Part shown: positions 22,495 through 30,300 of the stretch, piece after piece
How positions within the stretch are numbered: the stretch's first letter is position 1
Layout of the letters: every line of letters begins with the position of its first letter
NCBI RefSeq assembly: GCF_019263705.2
Contig: NZ_JADQDK010000002.1
Coordinates: 1-32,760, forward strand
DNA length: 32,760 bases
Direction of reading: 5' to 3'
DNA from: Pseudonocardia abyssalis
GTDB taxonomy: Bacteria; Actinomycetota; Actinomycetes; Mycobacteriales; Pseudonocardiaceae
The notes under the pieces: model-generated
Told to the model about the DNA's origin: nothing
What the model saw: only the letters and a program-made list of their open reading frames with translations
Database searches by the model: none
Position numbers and translations under genes: made by a program

Positions 22495-23094
22495 ATGGGA
22501 TACGACCTCGAAGGCCGGATGGCCGAGGTGTGCACCTGCAAGACTTACTGCCCGTGCTGGGGAGCTCTGGACCCCGACGGCGGGAGCTGCGATTTCAGCT
22601 GGATCTTCCACATCGACCGCGGCCACATCAACGGGGTCGAGGTGGCCGGGCTCAACATGGGCTTTCTCGGGCAACTGCCCGGCAACCCGATGGCCGGCAA
22701 CGTCCGGCTGCTCGTCGTCGTCGACGCCGCCGCCAGCGAGGCACAGCACAAGGCGCTGCTGGACGCCTTCACCGGACAGGCCGGCGGGCCACTCGCCGAC
22801 CTGGCCGGGTTGGTCGGCGAGGTGGTGGCCGTCGAGCGGGCCCCGATCGAGTTCGACGTCCACGAAGGCTCCGGCACGTTCCGCGTCGGCGGTCGCTGGG
22901 AGGGCGAGGTGCAGGGCCAGCGGGCCAGCAACGGAAACCCGACCAAGCTCGTCGACGCCGCCCTCTCGCCGGTGCTCGGGACACCCGCCTACCCCGGACA
23001 CGCAGTCCGGTTCCAGGTGACGGCCGCCGAACACGGGTACGACTTCCCCGGCCGCAGCGCCACCCAGACCGAGTTCCACCACGTTGTGGCCTGA
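22495..23094 (+). CDS. DUF1326 protein with CxC-x3-CxC motif
   Basis: The product has 199 residues. DUF1326 is recognised from the start GYDLEGRMAEVCTCKTYCPC, the following CDFSW and HIDRG, NMGF, and a C-terminal beta-rich half (APIEFDVHEG, GEVQG). Cysteines C13, C15, C19, C21 and C32 form a dense thiol or metal site. The family has no established function. An AAAGGAG ribosome site precedes the ATG at 22495. The downstream gene is the membrane protein DUF2182, its frequent neighbour, and the pair probably works together. Confidence 0.88.
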   Translation: MGYDLEGRMAEVCTCKTYCPCWGALDPDGGSCDFSWIFHIDRGHINGVEVAGLNMGFLGQLPGNPMAGNVRLLVVVDAAASEAQHKALLDAFTGQAGGPLADLAGLVGEVVAVERAPIEFDVHEGSGTFRVGGRWEGEVQGQRASNGNPTKLVDAALSPVLGTPAYPGHAVRFQVTAAEHGYDFPGRSATQTEFHHVVA

Positions 23095-23105
23095 CGGGTG
23101 ACGTG

Positions 23106-23942
23106 ATGAGCCTCGCGACTCGCGCCGCCCGCGCCCGCCACGACCCCGGCACCGCGCTGTGGGCCGTGGCGGGCGCCACCTGGCTGTTGCTGATCGTGCT
23201 GGCACTTGTCGGCACCCCGCGGCTCGCCCACCACCACGGCGTAGCCGATGCGCTGCGATCCGGAACCCAGCCAACGCTGGTGGTGCTCGCAGTCTTCGCT
23301 GGGTTCTGGCTGGTGATGGTCTCCGCGATGATGCTGCCCACCACCGTGCCGATGGTGCGGATGTTCCACACCGTGAGCGCCGGCCAGGCGGGGCCCGGCA
23401 CTGCCCGGGCGGCGTTCCTGGCGGCGTACTTCGCCATCTGGCTGGCCTTCGCGGCGGTCGCGCTGCTCGGCGACCTCGCGGTACACGCCACCGTCGAACG
23501 CTGGACGTGGCTAGCCGCCCACGACGGCCTGGTGCTGGCCGGAGCCCTGGCACTGGCCGGCGGCATGCAGTTCTCCGCACTCAAACAGCGCTGCCTGACA
23601 ATCTGCCGCGACCCGCGGGCGATGTTGTTCGGCCACTACCGCCGCGGTGCTCGGGCAGCCTGGGCGCTCGGCGTCCGGCACGGCCTGTCCTGCCTCGGCT
23701 GCTGCTGGGCGATCATGCTGGTCATGTTCGCCACCGGAGTCGGCAGCCTCTGGTGGATGGCGGGCCTGACCGCCGTCATGCTCGTCGAGAAGACCACCCG
23801 CTGGGGACCCCGGATCGTCGGACCGGTCGGCGTCGTGCTGCTCCTCGCCGCAACTGGGCTGGCCGTCGGCGAGTGGGACACCGGGCAGGCAACCGGCACG
23901 GAGATCTCCGTCCACGACCACGGCGACCCGCTGGAGCATTGA
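23106..23942 (+). CDS. DUF2182 predicted metal-binding integral membrane protein
   Basis: The product has 278 residues with about six or seven membrane helices (near 17-36, 57-78, 98-122, 138-156, 196-215, 217-232 and 236-256). Family marks are SAMMLPTTVPM (73-83), LKQRCLTICRDP (159-170) and LSCLGCCW (194-201). The Cys and Met residues in the membrane suggest metal or sulfur chemistry, but the function is unknown. The tail has HDHGD. ATG 23106 lies 11 nt after the DUF1326 stop, with only a weak ribosome site (GGGTGACGTG), so coupling is likely. Confidence 0.87.
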   Translation: MSLATRAARARHDPGTALWAVAGATWLLLIVLALVGTPRLAHHHGVADALRSGTQPTLVVLAVFAGFWLVMVSAMMLPTTVPMVRMFHTVSAGQAGPGTARAAFLAAYFAIWLAFAAVALLGDLAVHATVERWTWLAAHDGLVLAGALALAGGMQFSALKQRCLTICRDPRAMLFGHYRRGARAAWALGVRHGLSCLGCCWAIMLVMFATGVGSLWWMAGLTAVMLVEKTTRWGPRIVGPVGVVLLLAATGLAVGEWDTGQATGTEISVHDHGDPLEH

Positions 23943-24085
23943 CTTGTGACCCACCCAGAAGCCGAACCCCCACCGGGACACCCCGGGCGCCGCCGCTAAC
24001 CAAAGATCGCCGCTGCTCGCGGATTCCCGTAGGACCCGCCCGGTGAAATGCCCGATGAAGGGGTGCCAACTGGGACACTCGTCCG

Positions 24086-24673
24086 GTGAGCGGACTGCAG
24101 ATCGGCTACGCCCGGGTCTCCACCGACGAACAAGACCTCACCGCGCAACGCGACGCCCTCGCCGCGCTCGGTGTCGCGCCCGAGCGGATCTATGTCGACC
24201 ACGGGCTGACCGGAACCAATCGGGCCCGGCCCGGGCTGCGCGAGGCGATGGCCGCGTGCCGTGGCGGCGACGTCCTGGTCGTGACCAAGCTCGACCGACT
24301 CGCACGGTCGCTGCCCGACGCGCGCGACATCGTCGCCGAGCTCACCGCCCGCGAGGTCAAGCTCAGCCTCGGCGGATCGGTACACGACCCCACCGACCCG
24401 GTCGGAAGGCTGCTGTTCAACGTGCTGGCCATGGTCGCCGAGTTCGAGTCCGACCTGATCAAGATGAGAACCCGGGAGGGCATGAAGGTCGCCCGAGCCA
24501 AGGGCCGGCTACGCGGGAAGAAGCCCAAGCTGTCCCCGCGACAGGAAGCTCACCTCGTCGAGCTGCACCACGCCGGCGCACACACCAGCGCCGAGCTCGC
24601 GGAACTGTTCTCCGTCGCCCGCTCCACGGTCTACCGCGCCATCGGTCGGGCACGCGTGGGTGAGATGGCGTGA
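24086..24673 (+). CDS. Serine recombinase, resolvase/invertase family
   Basis: The product has 195 residues. The catalytic core has YARVSTDEQ with nucleophile S12 and R10, and VVTKLDRLARS with R71 and R74. GRLLFNVLAMVAEFESDLI forms the long E helix, and a short HTH closes the protein (SAELAELFSVARSTVYRAI). Length and order match small Tn3-type resolvases or invertases. On a plasmid it probably resolves multimers or cointegrates. The GTG at 24086 has little ribosome site. A res site would be expected in 23943-24085, but I see no clear three-site array. Confidence 0.92.
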   Translation: MSGLQIGYARVSTDEQDLTAQRDALAALGVAPERIYVDHGLTGTNRARPGLREAMAACRGGDVLVVTKLDRLARSLPDARDIVAELTAREVKLSLGGSVHDPTDPVGRLLFNVLAMVAEFESDLIKMRTREGMKVARAKGRLRGKKPKLSPRQEAHLVELHHAGAHTSAELAELFSVARSTVYRAIGRARVGEMA

Positions 24674-24737
24674 CCGGTTCGACGCGCACGTCCCCCGGTG
24701 CTGGCCGTGCGGCGGGCGAGCGGGAGAATCTGCGGGC

Positions 24738-25385
24738 ATGGCCCGCAGCAGTCGCCTTGAGGAGTGGTGGTCGATCCGGGTGGAGCTGGTCGGCGGGGGG
24801 ATGGCCGGGGACCTGTGGCCACACCCGGGCCGGATCCTCGCCGTCTCGGCCGGGCACACCTTCCACGTCCTGGCCGAGGCGATCGATGACGCCTTCGCCC
24901 GCTGGGACCGCAGCCACCTGCACGAGTTCACCCTGCCCCGAGCGGGCAAGACCGTCACCGAGCACCGCTACGCCGACGACATCGACCCGGGCCGGGAGCT
25001 GGACGCGGACACGCTGACCCTGGGGGAGGTGCTGCGCCTCGGCGACGAGTTCGGCTACATCTTCGATCTCGGCGACCGATGGCGTCACGACTGCGTCGTC
25101 GCCGACGCCGAGATCGACCCGGTCGAGGCGTACGGTGCGGTGCCCGGCCGGCCGGTGCCGTACTGGGGCTGGGGCGTCATCCCGGATTCCTACGGCCGGC
25201 TCTTCGACGGCGACGACGGCGAACACCCAATCCCCGATCCGCCCCGGCAGCCGTGGCCGTGGGCGAACGCCCCGGGACCGACCGTGATCACCGAGCACTG
25301 CCCCGGGCAGTACACCCGCACCCGCAGCTTGTACGCCGACGAGGACGACCCGGACGAGGGCGAGGAGGTGTGGGCGAGCGGGTAG
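24738..25385 (+). CDS. pRiA4b ORF-3-like protein
   Basis: The product has 215 residues. The family pattern of pRiA4b ORF-3 (also found as an IS1096-type passenger) is seen in IRVELVGG, FHVLAEAIDDAFARWDRSHLHEF, a middle DTLTLGEVLRLGDEF and YIFDLGDRWRHD. The C-terminal half is acidic and Pro-rich. The biochemical role is unknown. ATG 24738 was chosen (GGGAG upstream). An earlier in-frame ATG at 24660 overlaps the resolvase end and adds an unlikely N-terminus. It follows the resolvase on the same strand, a combination typical of mobile elements. Confidence 0.8.
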   Translation: MARSSRLEEWWSIRVELVGGGMAGDLWPHPGRILAVSAGHTFHVLAEAIDDAFARWDRSHLHEFTLPRAGKTVTEHRYADDIDPGRELDADTLTLGEVLRLGDEFGYIFDLGDRWRHDCVVADAEIDPVEAYGAVPGRPVPYWGWGVIPDSYGRLFDGDDGEHPIPDPPRQPWPWANAPGPTVITEHCPGQYTRTRSLYADEDDPDEGEEVWASG

Positions 25386-25523
25386 GACGGCAGCCACCCC
25401 GAGTTCGAAGACGTCCTTGCCGCGTCCGGCGAACAGCGGGTTGGAGGTGGAGCGAGGTTGCGGCGACCACGGTAGGGCTGAGCATCGGCACCGCCGGGCT
25501 GCTCACCCGCGGCCCGACGGCCT

Positions 25524-25626
25524 CTACTGCTGGTCGCCCTGGGCGGAGATGAGGGTGGTGAGCATGTCGGCGATGCGCTGCTGGCCGGCGGCGACCTGGT
25601 CGAGCTTGCCGCGGCGTCCGGTTCTA
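25524..25626 (-). pseudogene. C-terminal remnant of a second small coiled-coil gene
   Basis: The minus frame ending at the TAG 25524-25526 gives KLDQVAAGQQRIADMLTTLI and AQGDQQ. This matches the end of the split gene at 14347 (KFDQTSAGMAQIVELLTGRDDQ) in K.DQ, AG, I and LT and in its ending. Upstream the frame becomes Arg-rich shadow of the plus-strand gene at 25638, so only a C-terminal scrap survives. Confidence 0.5.
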
Positions 25627-25637
25627 GGATCGGGCCG

Positions 25638-26054
25638 GTGCCGTTCCCTCCGGGTTACCGTCCGACGCCCCGCTCGGCGCCGCTGGTCGAGGCGGTGGCC
25701 GATGCCCGCTGGGTGGTGACCAACGCGGAGGCCACCCTGCACGCCGTGCATGCCCGGATCGTGGACGGGCTGGCCAGTGGCCTTGACTACCCCGTGCTGG
25801 AGCAGGCAGCGGACGCCGCGTTGAACGCCCGCGGCGATCTCGCCGACGGCGCCGAGATCATCGACCGGGTGGCCCTGGACACCTACGATCCTGAACGCGG
25901 CCATGTGGGGGTGGTGAGCGGGAGGGACCGCGCCGATCTGGAGCGCGGCCGGGAGCGGGCGTGGACGGCGCACCTTGCGGGCGGCGCCATCATCGACCAG
26001 TTGGACACCGCGGCGGCCGAGCAGCACGGGCAGTCGCTGCGCGACCTCGGGTGA
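25638..26054 (+). CDS. Hypothetical helical protein
   Basis: The product has 138 residues from the GTG at 25638, mostly alpha-helical, with LVEAVADARWVVTNAEATLH and a second amphipathic region. No domain is recognised. A TAGGAT hexamer at 25625-25630 lies 7 nt before the start, consistent with a leaderless message. The only alternatives on the other strand are shadow frames. It is probably real, but unproven. Confidence 0.5.
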   Translation: MPFPPGYRPTPRSAPLVEAVADARWVVTNAEATLHAVHARIVDGLASGLDYPVLEQAADAALNARGDLADGAEIIDRVALDTYDPERGHVGVVSGRDRADLERGRERAWTAHLAGGAIIDQLDTAAAEQHGQSLRDLG

Positions 26055-26094
26055 GCTGTCGGTGGCGCGCTCAACAACGCGCGCGGCTGGTTCC

Positions 26095-26274
26095 CTACCG
26101 GCTGTACTCGTCGTCGATCTGCGCGGCGGCATCGACGTAGCGCTGCCAGGCGTCCCGCATCGCGTCCTTGCTGCCCTCGGTGGTGAACACGTAGTCCTCC
26201 ACGGCGTCGGCGAGGTCCTCGGCGGCACCCCTGAGCTCTGATGACCATGCGGCGCCGTGCGACTCCGTAGCCAT
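26095..26274 (-). CDS. Small acidic helical protein (59 aa)
   Basis: The minus-strand ATG at 26274 opens a 59-residue frame (MATESHGAAWSSELRGAAED ... AQIDDEYSR). It is acidic and amphipathic-helical, with no recognised family. It has no Shine-Dalgarno. An AACCCT hexamer lies 7 nt upstream, close to the TACCCT seen before two other minus-strand starts. It is located just downstream of the VapC-like gene on the same strand. Confidence 0.5.
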   Translation of the reverse strand: MATESHGAAWSSELRGAAEDLADAVEDYVFTTEGSKDAMRDAWQRYVDAAAQIDDEYSR

Positions 26275-26304
26275 ACCGGGGAGGGTTGCAGAGGAACGGT
26301 CGGG

Positions 26305-26712
26305 CTACCAGATCGTCTCGACGACTCCCGCAGCGGTGATCGCCCGGTCCTTCGTCACGAGCGGTAGCTGCAGTTGCGCGGCGGTGGAGACGATGAGCCG
26401 GTCCCACGGGTCGGGGAGGGCGGCGAGGGGGAAGCTGCGGAGGTGGTCCATCGTCGTGGCGTCGAGGGGCGCGAGCTGGAACTGGTTCTGCGGATCGAGC
26501 ACGGTCGCTCGCAGTGAGTCGAACGCGCCCGGGGTGAGCGCCCGCTTGCCGATCTTGTGCGAGGAGTACCACAGGTCCCCGAGTGTCGCGGCGGACACCA
26601 CGATGCCATCAGAGTCCTCGGCCTGGCCCAGCACGTCGAGGGCCCGGTCGGAGAGCTGGTCGGGGGTGAACAGGTAGTAGAGCAGCGAGTGGGAATCGGC
26701 GACGGCTCTCAC
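26305..26712 (-). CDS. PIN domain ribonuclease toxin (VapC-like)
   Basis: The product has 135 residues. The PIN acidic residues appear as D6 (VADSHSLLYYL), D46 (ATLGDLWY, where most VapC proteins have Glu), D104 (DPWDRLIVSTA) and D122 (VTKDRAIT). It would cleave RNA when released from its antitoxin. The GTG at 26712 overlaps the antitoxin stop by 4 nt (GTGA). The frame is open further upstream, but that is a shadow of the antitoxin gene. Such a pair would stabilise the plasmid. Confidence 0.88.
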   Translation of the reverse strand: MRAVADSHSLLYYLFTPDQLSDRALDVLGQAEDSDGIVVSAATLGDLWYSSHKIGKRALTPGAFDSLRATVLDPQNQFQLAPLDATTMDHLRSFPLAALPDPWDRLIVSTAAQLQLPLVTKDRAITAAGVVETIW

Positions 26713-26990
26713 CCGGCGACGGAGCCGAGCGTGGCGCGCCGCTCGGCTCGGTCCTGATCGAGCGCTCGGGACCACTCCTCGATCACCTCGGGCGCAACCG
26801 TGCCGGCGAGCTTGCCGGCTGAGCGGCCACCCCGGCGTTCGGGGGTGGCCGGCTCGTCGGTGACGACCAGGCGCAGGTGCGTCCCTGGCTGGACACCGTG
26901 ACGGGCGAGTTCGGCAGCGGGCACGCTGCCGTCGTCGGCGACCACCACGTCGAAGCCGTCGTCGTTGCTCGCTGCCGATGTCGTGGTCAT
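26709..26990 (-). CDS. VapB-like antitoxin
   Basis: The product has 93 residues. The N-terminal half looks like an AbrB/MazE-type strand-rich DNA-binding region (FDVVVADDGSVPAAELARHG, VQPGTHLRLVV). The C-terminal half is a charged helical tail (APEVIEEWSRALDQDRAERR) that would wrap the PIN toxin. The ATG at 26990 has no ribosome site, but TAAACT (complement 26998-27003) lies 7 nt upstream, suggesting a leaderless mRNA. Family assignment rests on size, the domain pattern and the coupling to the PIN gene. Confidence 0.75.
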   Translation of the reverse strand: MTTTSAASNDDGFDVVVADDGSVPAAELARHGVQPGTHLRLVVTDEPATPERRGGRSAGKLAGTVAPEVIEEWSRALDQDRAERRATLGSVAG

Positions 26991-27232
26991 GGGATGGAGT
27001 TTAGCGCCGTCTCCGACGAGACCCGGAGGTCGACGATCGCTGACATCACTGTCGATATCTCCGCGCTCAGCAGGCGGCGAAACACGACGCCGCGGGCAGC
27101 CACGTCTGACGGACAACACGCTCGCCAACCGCACGGACATTAGACCCGCCAGCCACGGCCACCATCTCCGCCATCAACACCCCACTGCGCACTTCTCCCC
27201 CGCCGCGTTCAACACGTGCATCGTCGCCTCAG

Positions 27233-27269
27233 CACTGTCATTCTGATGACGCATCACCACTGTCATTCT
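27233..27269 (+). repeat. Direct repeats CACTGTCATTCT flanking a dyad
   Basis: CACTGTCATTCT occurs at 27233-27244 and 27258-27269, 25 bp apart. The interval contains TGATG-acg-CATCA (27244-27256). CACTGTC also occurs at 27047-27053. Confidence 0.65.
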
Positions 27270-27361
27270 CCTGTCGCCAAGGCACACGCGCATGCACGAG
27301 CACGTACGTAGCTTCAAGATCGAGACCCGCTGATCAACCGCAGCACACCTATGCACAGTGT

Positions 27362-27389
27362 TTGTGATCTTGGTTGGGTGCGGTAGGAT
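27362..27389 (+). promoter_or_regulatory. Promoter of the relaxase gene, leaderless
   Basis: TTGTGA (27362-27367), a 16-bp spacer and TAGGAT (27384-27389). The ATG at 27397 follows 7 nt after the -10 box, at the expected transcription start. Confidence 0.55.
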
Positions 27390-27396
27390 GGTGATC

Positions 27397-30300
27397 ATGT
27401 TGCGGATCACGGCGATCCCCGCGGGTGCGGTGGAGTACCTGATCCGTGGCTGCGGCTGCCAGCACGACGCCCCGAAGGCCGAGCTGGACCGCGGTCCGGA
27501 CGTGGCGGCCGGGCACACGGCCGAGCGGGTCGCCGGGCGGGAGAAGGGCGCGGCGGCCTATTTCGCGGCCGCGGTCGAGCAGGGCGATCCGCAGGGCTAC
27601 TGGTTCGGCACCGGGATGGAGGCGATGGGCCTGCCGTTCACCTCGGGTGAGGTCGCAGATCCGGATGATGTGCGGGCGGTGTTCGGGCAGCTGCGCCGCC
27701 CGGAGTCGACGGAGAAGGACCCGGATTTCCTGGGCCGCCGCCCGCCGAAATACAAGGACGAGGACCAGCGGTTCGAAGCCCTGAAGGCGAAGGAGAAGGG
27801 CCCGGTCAGTCCGGAACGCGAGAAGCAGCTACGCCAGCAGGCCGCGAGCACGGACACCCGCAAGGGGGTGGCCTACTACGACTTCACGTTCTCCGCCCCG
27901 AAGAGCGTGTCCGTCTACTGGGCCGCGCTGCTTGCGGCCGGGGCGACCGAGCAGGCCGCGGCGGTCGCGGCCGCGCACGACAAGGCCGTGGAGATCGCGA
28001 TCGCCTACGCCGACAAGCACATCGTGTCCACGCGGACCGGGTGGCACGGCGCCCGGGTGTCGGGGAAAGAGTCGGTGGGTCGGTACGAGGCGGGGCGGGG
28101 GTCGGTGTGGACGTTGTGGCGGCATTCGACGTCGCGGGCGAACGAGCCGCAGCTGCACACCCACGGCGGCATGTTGAACCGGACGACGACCGCGGACGGG
28201 CAGGTCCGGGCCCTGGATGGGGCGGCGTTCCGGGCGTACAAGGAGGCGATCGACACCGCGTACGTGCGGGCGCTGGAGCAGCTGGTGACCGAGGCGTCCG
28301 GGGCGCGGTTCGCGTTGCGCCCGGACGGGGTGGCGCGGGAGATCGTCGGGGTCGATCCGGCGCTGTGCGCGGAGGCGTCCACGCGGCGGGGTCAGGTGCA
28401 GGAGCGGGTGGCCGAGCTGGTCGCCGGCTACGTGGAGCGGAACGGGCGGGAGCCGGGCGGGCTGGCGCGGAAGGCGATGGCCGACATGGCCACCTTGCAG
28501 ACCCGGGCGGCGAAGACCAGCGAGTCGGGGCCGTCGGCGGTGACCGCGTGGGGTGCGGCGCGGCTGGAGCGGATGCTGGAGGTGGTCGACGAGGTGGCCG
28601 CCGCCGGTTATGACAGGGCCGAGCTGGCCGCCCTGGTGGATCAGGAGCCCGGGCGGGCGGTCATCGTGGCCACCGTGGAGGGCCGGCAGGCCAGCCCGGG
28701 CGTGACTGCGACGGCCACCGGCCAGCCGGTGGCCGGGGTGGACCGGTCGAAGGTGATGGCCGCGGCCATCGGCGACGTGCAGACCCAGTACGCGGTGTGG
28801 ACCCACGGCAACCTGGCCGCGGCGCTGGACGCGCGTCTGGGGGATGCGCACCAGCTCGGGGTTTCGGTGGCCGAGCGGCCGGGCGTGCTCGAGGCGTTGA
28901 CGAAGGAAGCCCTGGCCGTGGCCGGGGTGGTGCGGGTGTCCGCGCCCGACCCGGTGGCCGTGCCCGGTGCGCTGCAGCGCGCCGATGGCGGGTCGGTGTA
29001 CCGGCGGGCGAACCACGAGCGGTTCGCCACCGGCGCGCACCTGGCGATGGAGGACGGGCTGGTCGGGCTGGCCCGCACCCCGGTCGCGGCCACGGTCAGC
29101 GAGGCGGAGCTGGCCATGTTGGAGGTGGAGCTGGCCGCGGCCGGCCTGTCGGGCGATCAGGTGGCCGCGGTGGCCGGGATCCTCGGGTCGGGGCGGGTCG
29201 GGGACGTGCTGGTCGGCCCGGCCGGCGCGGGCAAGTCGCACACGGTGTCCGCGTTGGCCGCGGCGTGGAACGAGCGGACCGGTGGGCGGGTGTTGGGGTT
29301 GGCCACCAGCCAGATCGCCACGCAGAACCTGGCCGGGCTCGGGTTGGCCGCGGTCAACACCAGCCGCTTCCTCGCCGCGTTCCAGCCGGATCCGGTGACC
29401 GGGCAGCCCCGGGAGCGGCTGTCCGCGGGGGATCTGCTGGTCGTCGACGAGGCCGGCATGTCGAGCACGCGGGAGCTGCACGCGATCGCCACGCTCGCCG
29501 CGGCGGCGGGCGCGAAGGTGGTGTTCACCGGTGACCACGCCCAGCTCGACGCGGTCGAGGCCGGTGGCATGTTCGCGCACCTGGCCGAGACGGTCGGGGC
29601 GCACGAGCTCACCGTGGTGCACCGGTTTACCGCCGAGTGGGAGCGCGAGGCGTCGCTGCAGCTGCGCGCGGGCGATCACGCCGCCGTGGACGCCTACGCC
29701 GATCACGGCCGGCTGCGCACCGGCACGTTGGAGGAGATGCAGGCCGCGGCCACCCGGGGGTGGCTGGCCGACACCCTCGCCGGGAAAGAGTCGCTGCTGA
29801 TCGTCGGGACGAACGTGCACGCCGCGGAGCTCTCCGAGCAGATCCGGGACCGGTTGATCGAGCTGGGTCGGGTGAGCCCGGAGACCCTGGCCGAGGCCGG
29901 GGTGCAGCGGCAGAAGCTCAGCGCCGGGGACCGGGTGCAGGCCCGGGAGAACAACTACCGGCTGCGGGTCGACCCGGCGATCGGTGCGGATGGGCGGGCG
30001 GGTCCGGCGTGGCCGGTGACCAACCGCGAGGTCTACACCGTCGTCTGTCGCGACGGCGAGACCGGGGATCTGCTGGTGCGGGATCGGTTCGGGGCGACCG
30101 CGCACCTGCCCAAGGAGTACGTGGCCGAGCACGTGACGCTCGCGTACGCGGTGACCGGGTACGCGGCGCAGGGGCTGACGGTGGACAGCGGGCATCCGAT
30201 CGTGGACCGCGATGCCACCCGCGAGGCCCTCTACCCGGCCGCCACCCGCGGCCGGGAGTCGAACGTGCTGTATCTGGTCACCGAACGCGCCCCGGACGCC

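Larger units (their letters stand above)
26991..27396. other. Intergenic region between vapB-like and traA-like genes, oriT candidate
   Basis: No gene is visible in these 406 bp. It holds the divergent promoters of both genes, a pair of 12-bp direct repeats around a small dyad (27233-27269) and partly AT-richer sequence from 27220 to 27370. In MobF systems oriT is usually close upstream of the relaxase gene, so this is the natural place to look. No nick site is recognised. Confidence 0.4.
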
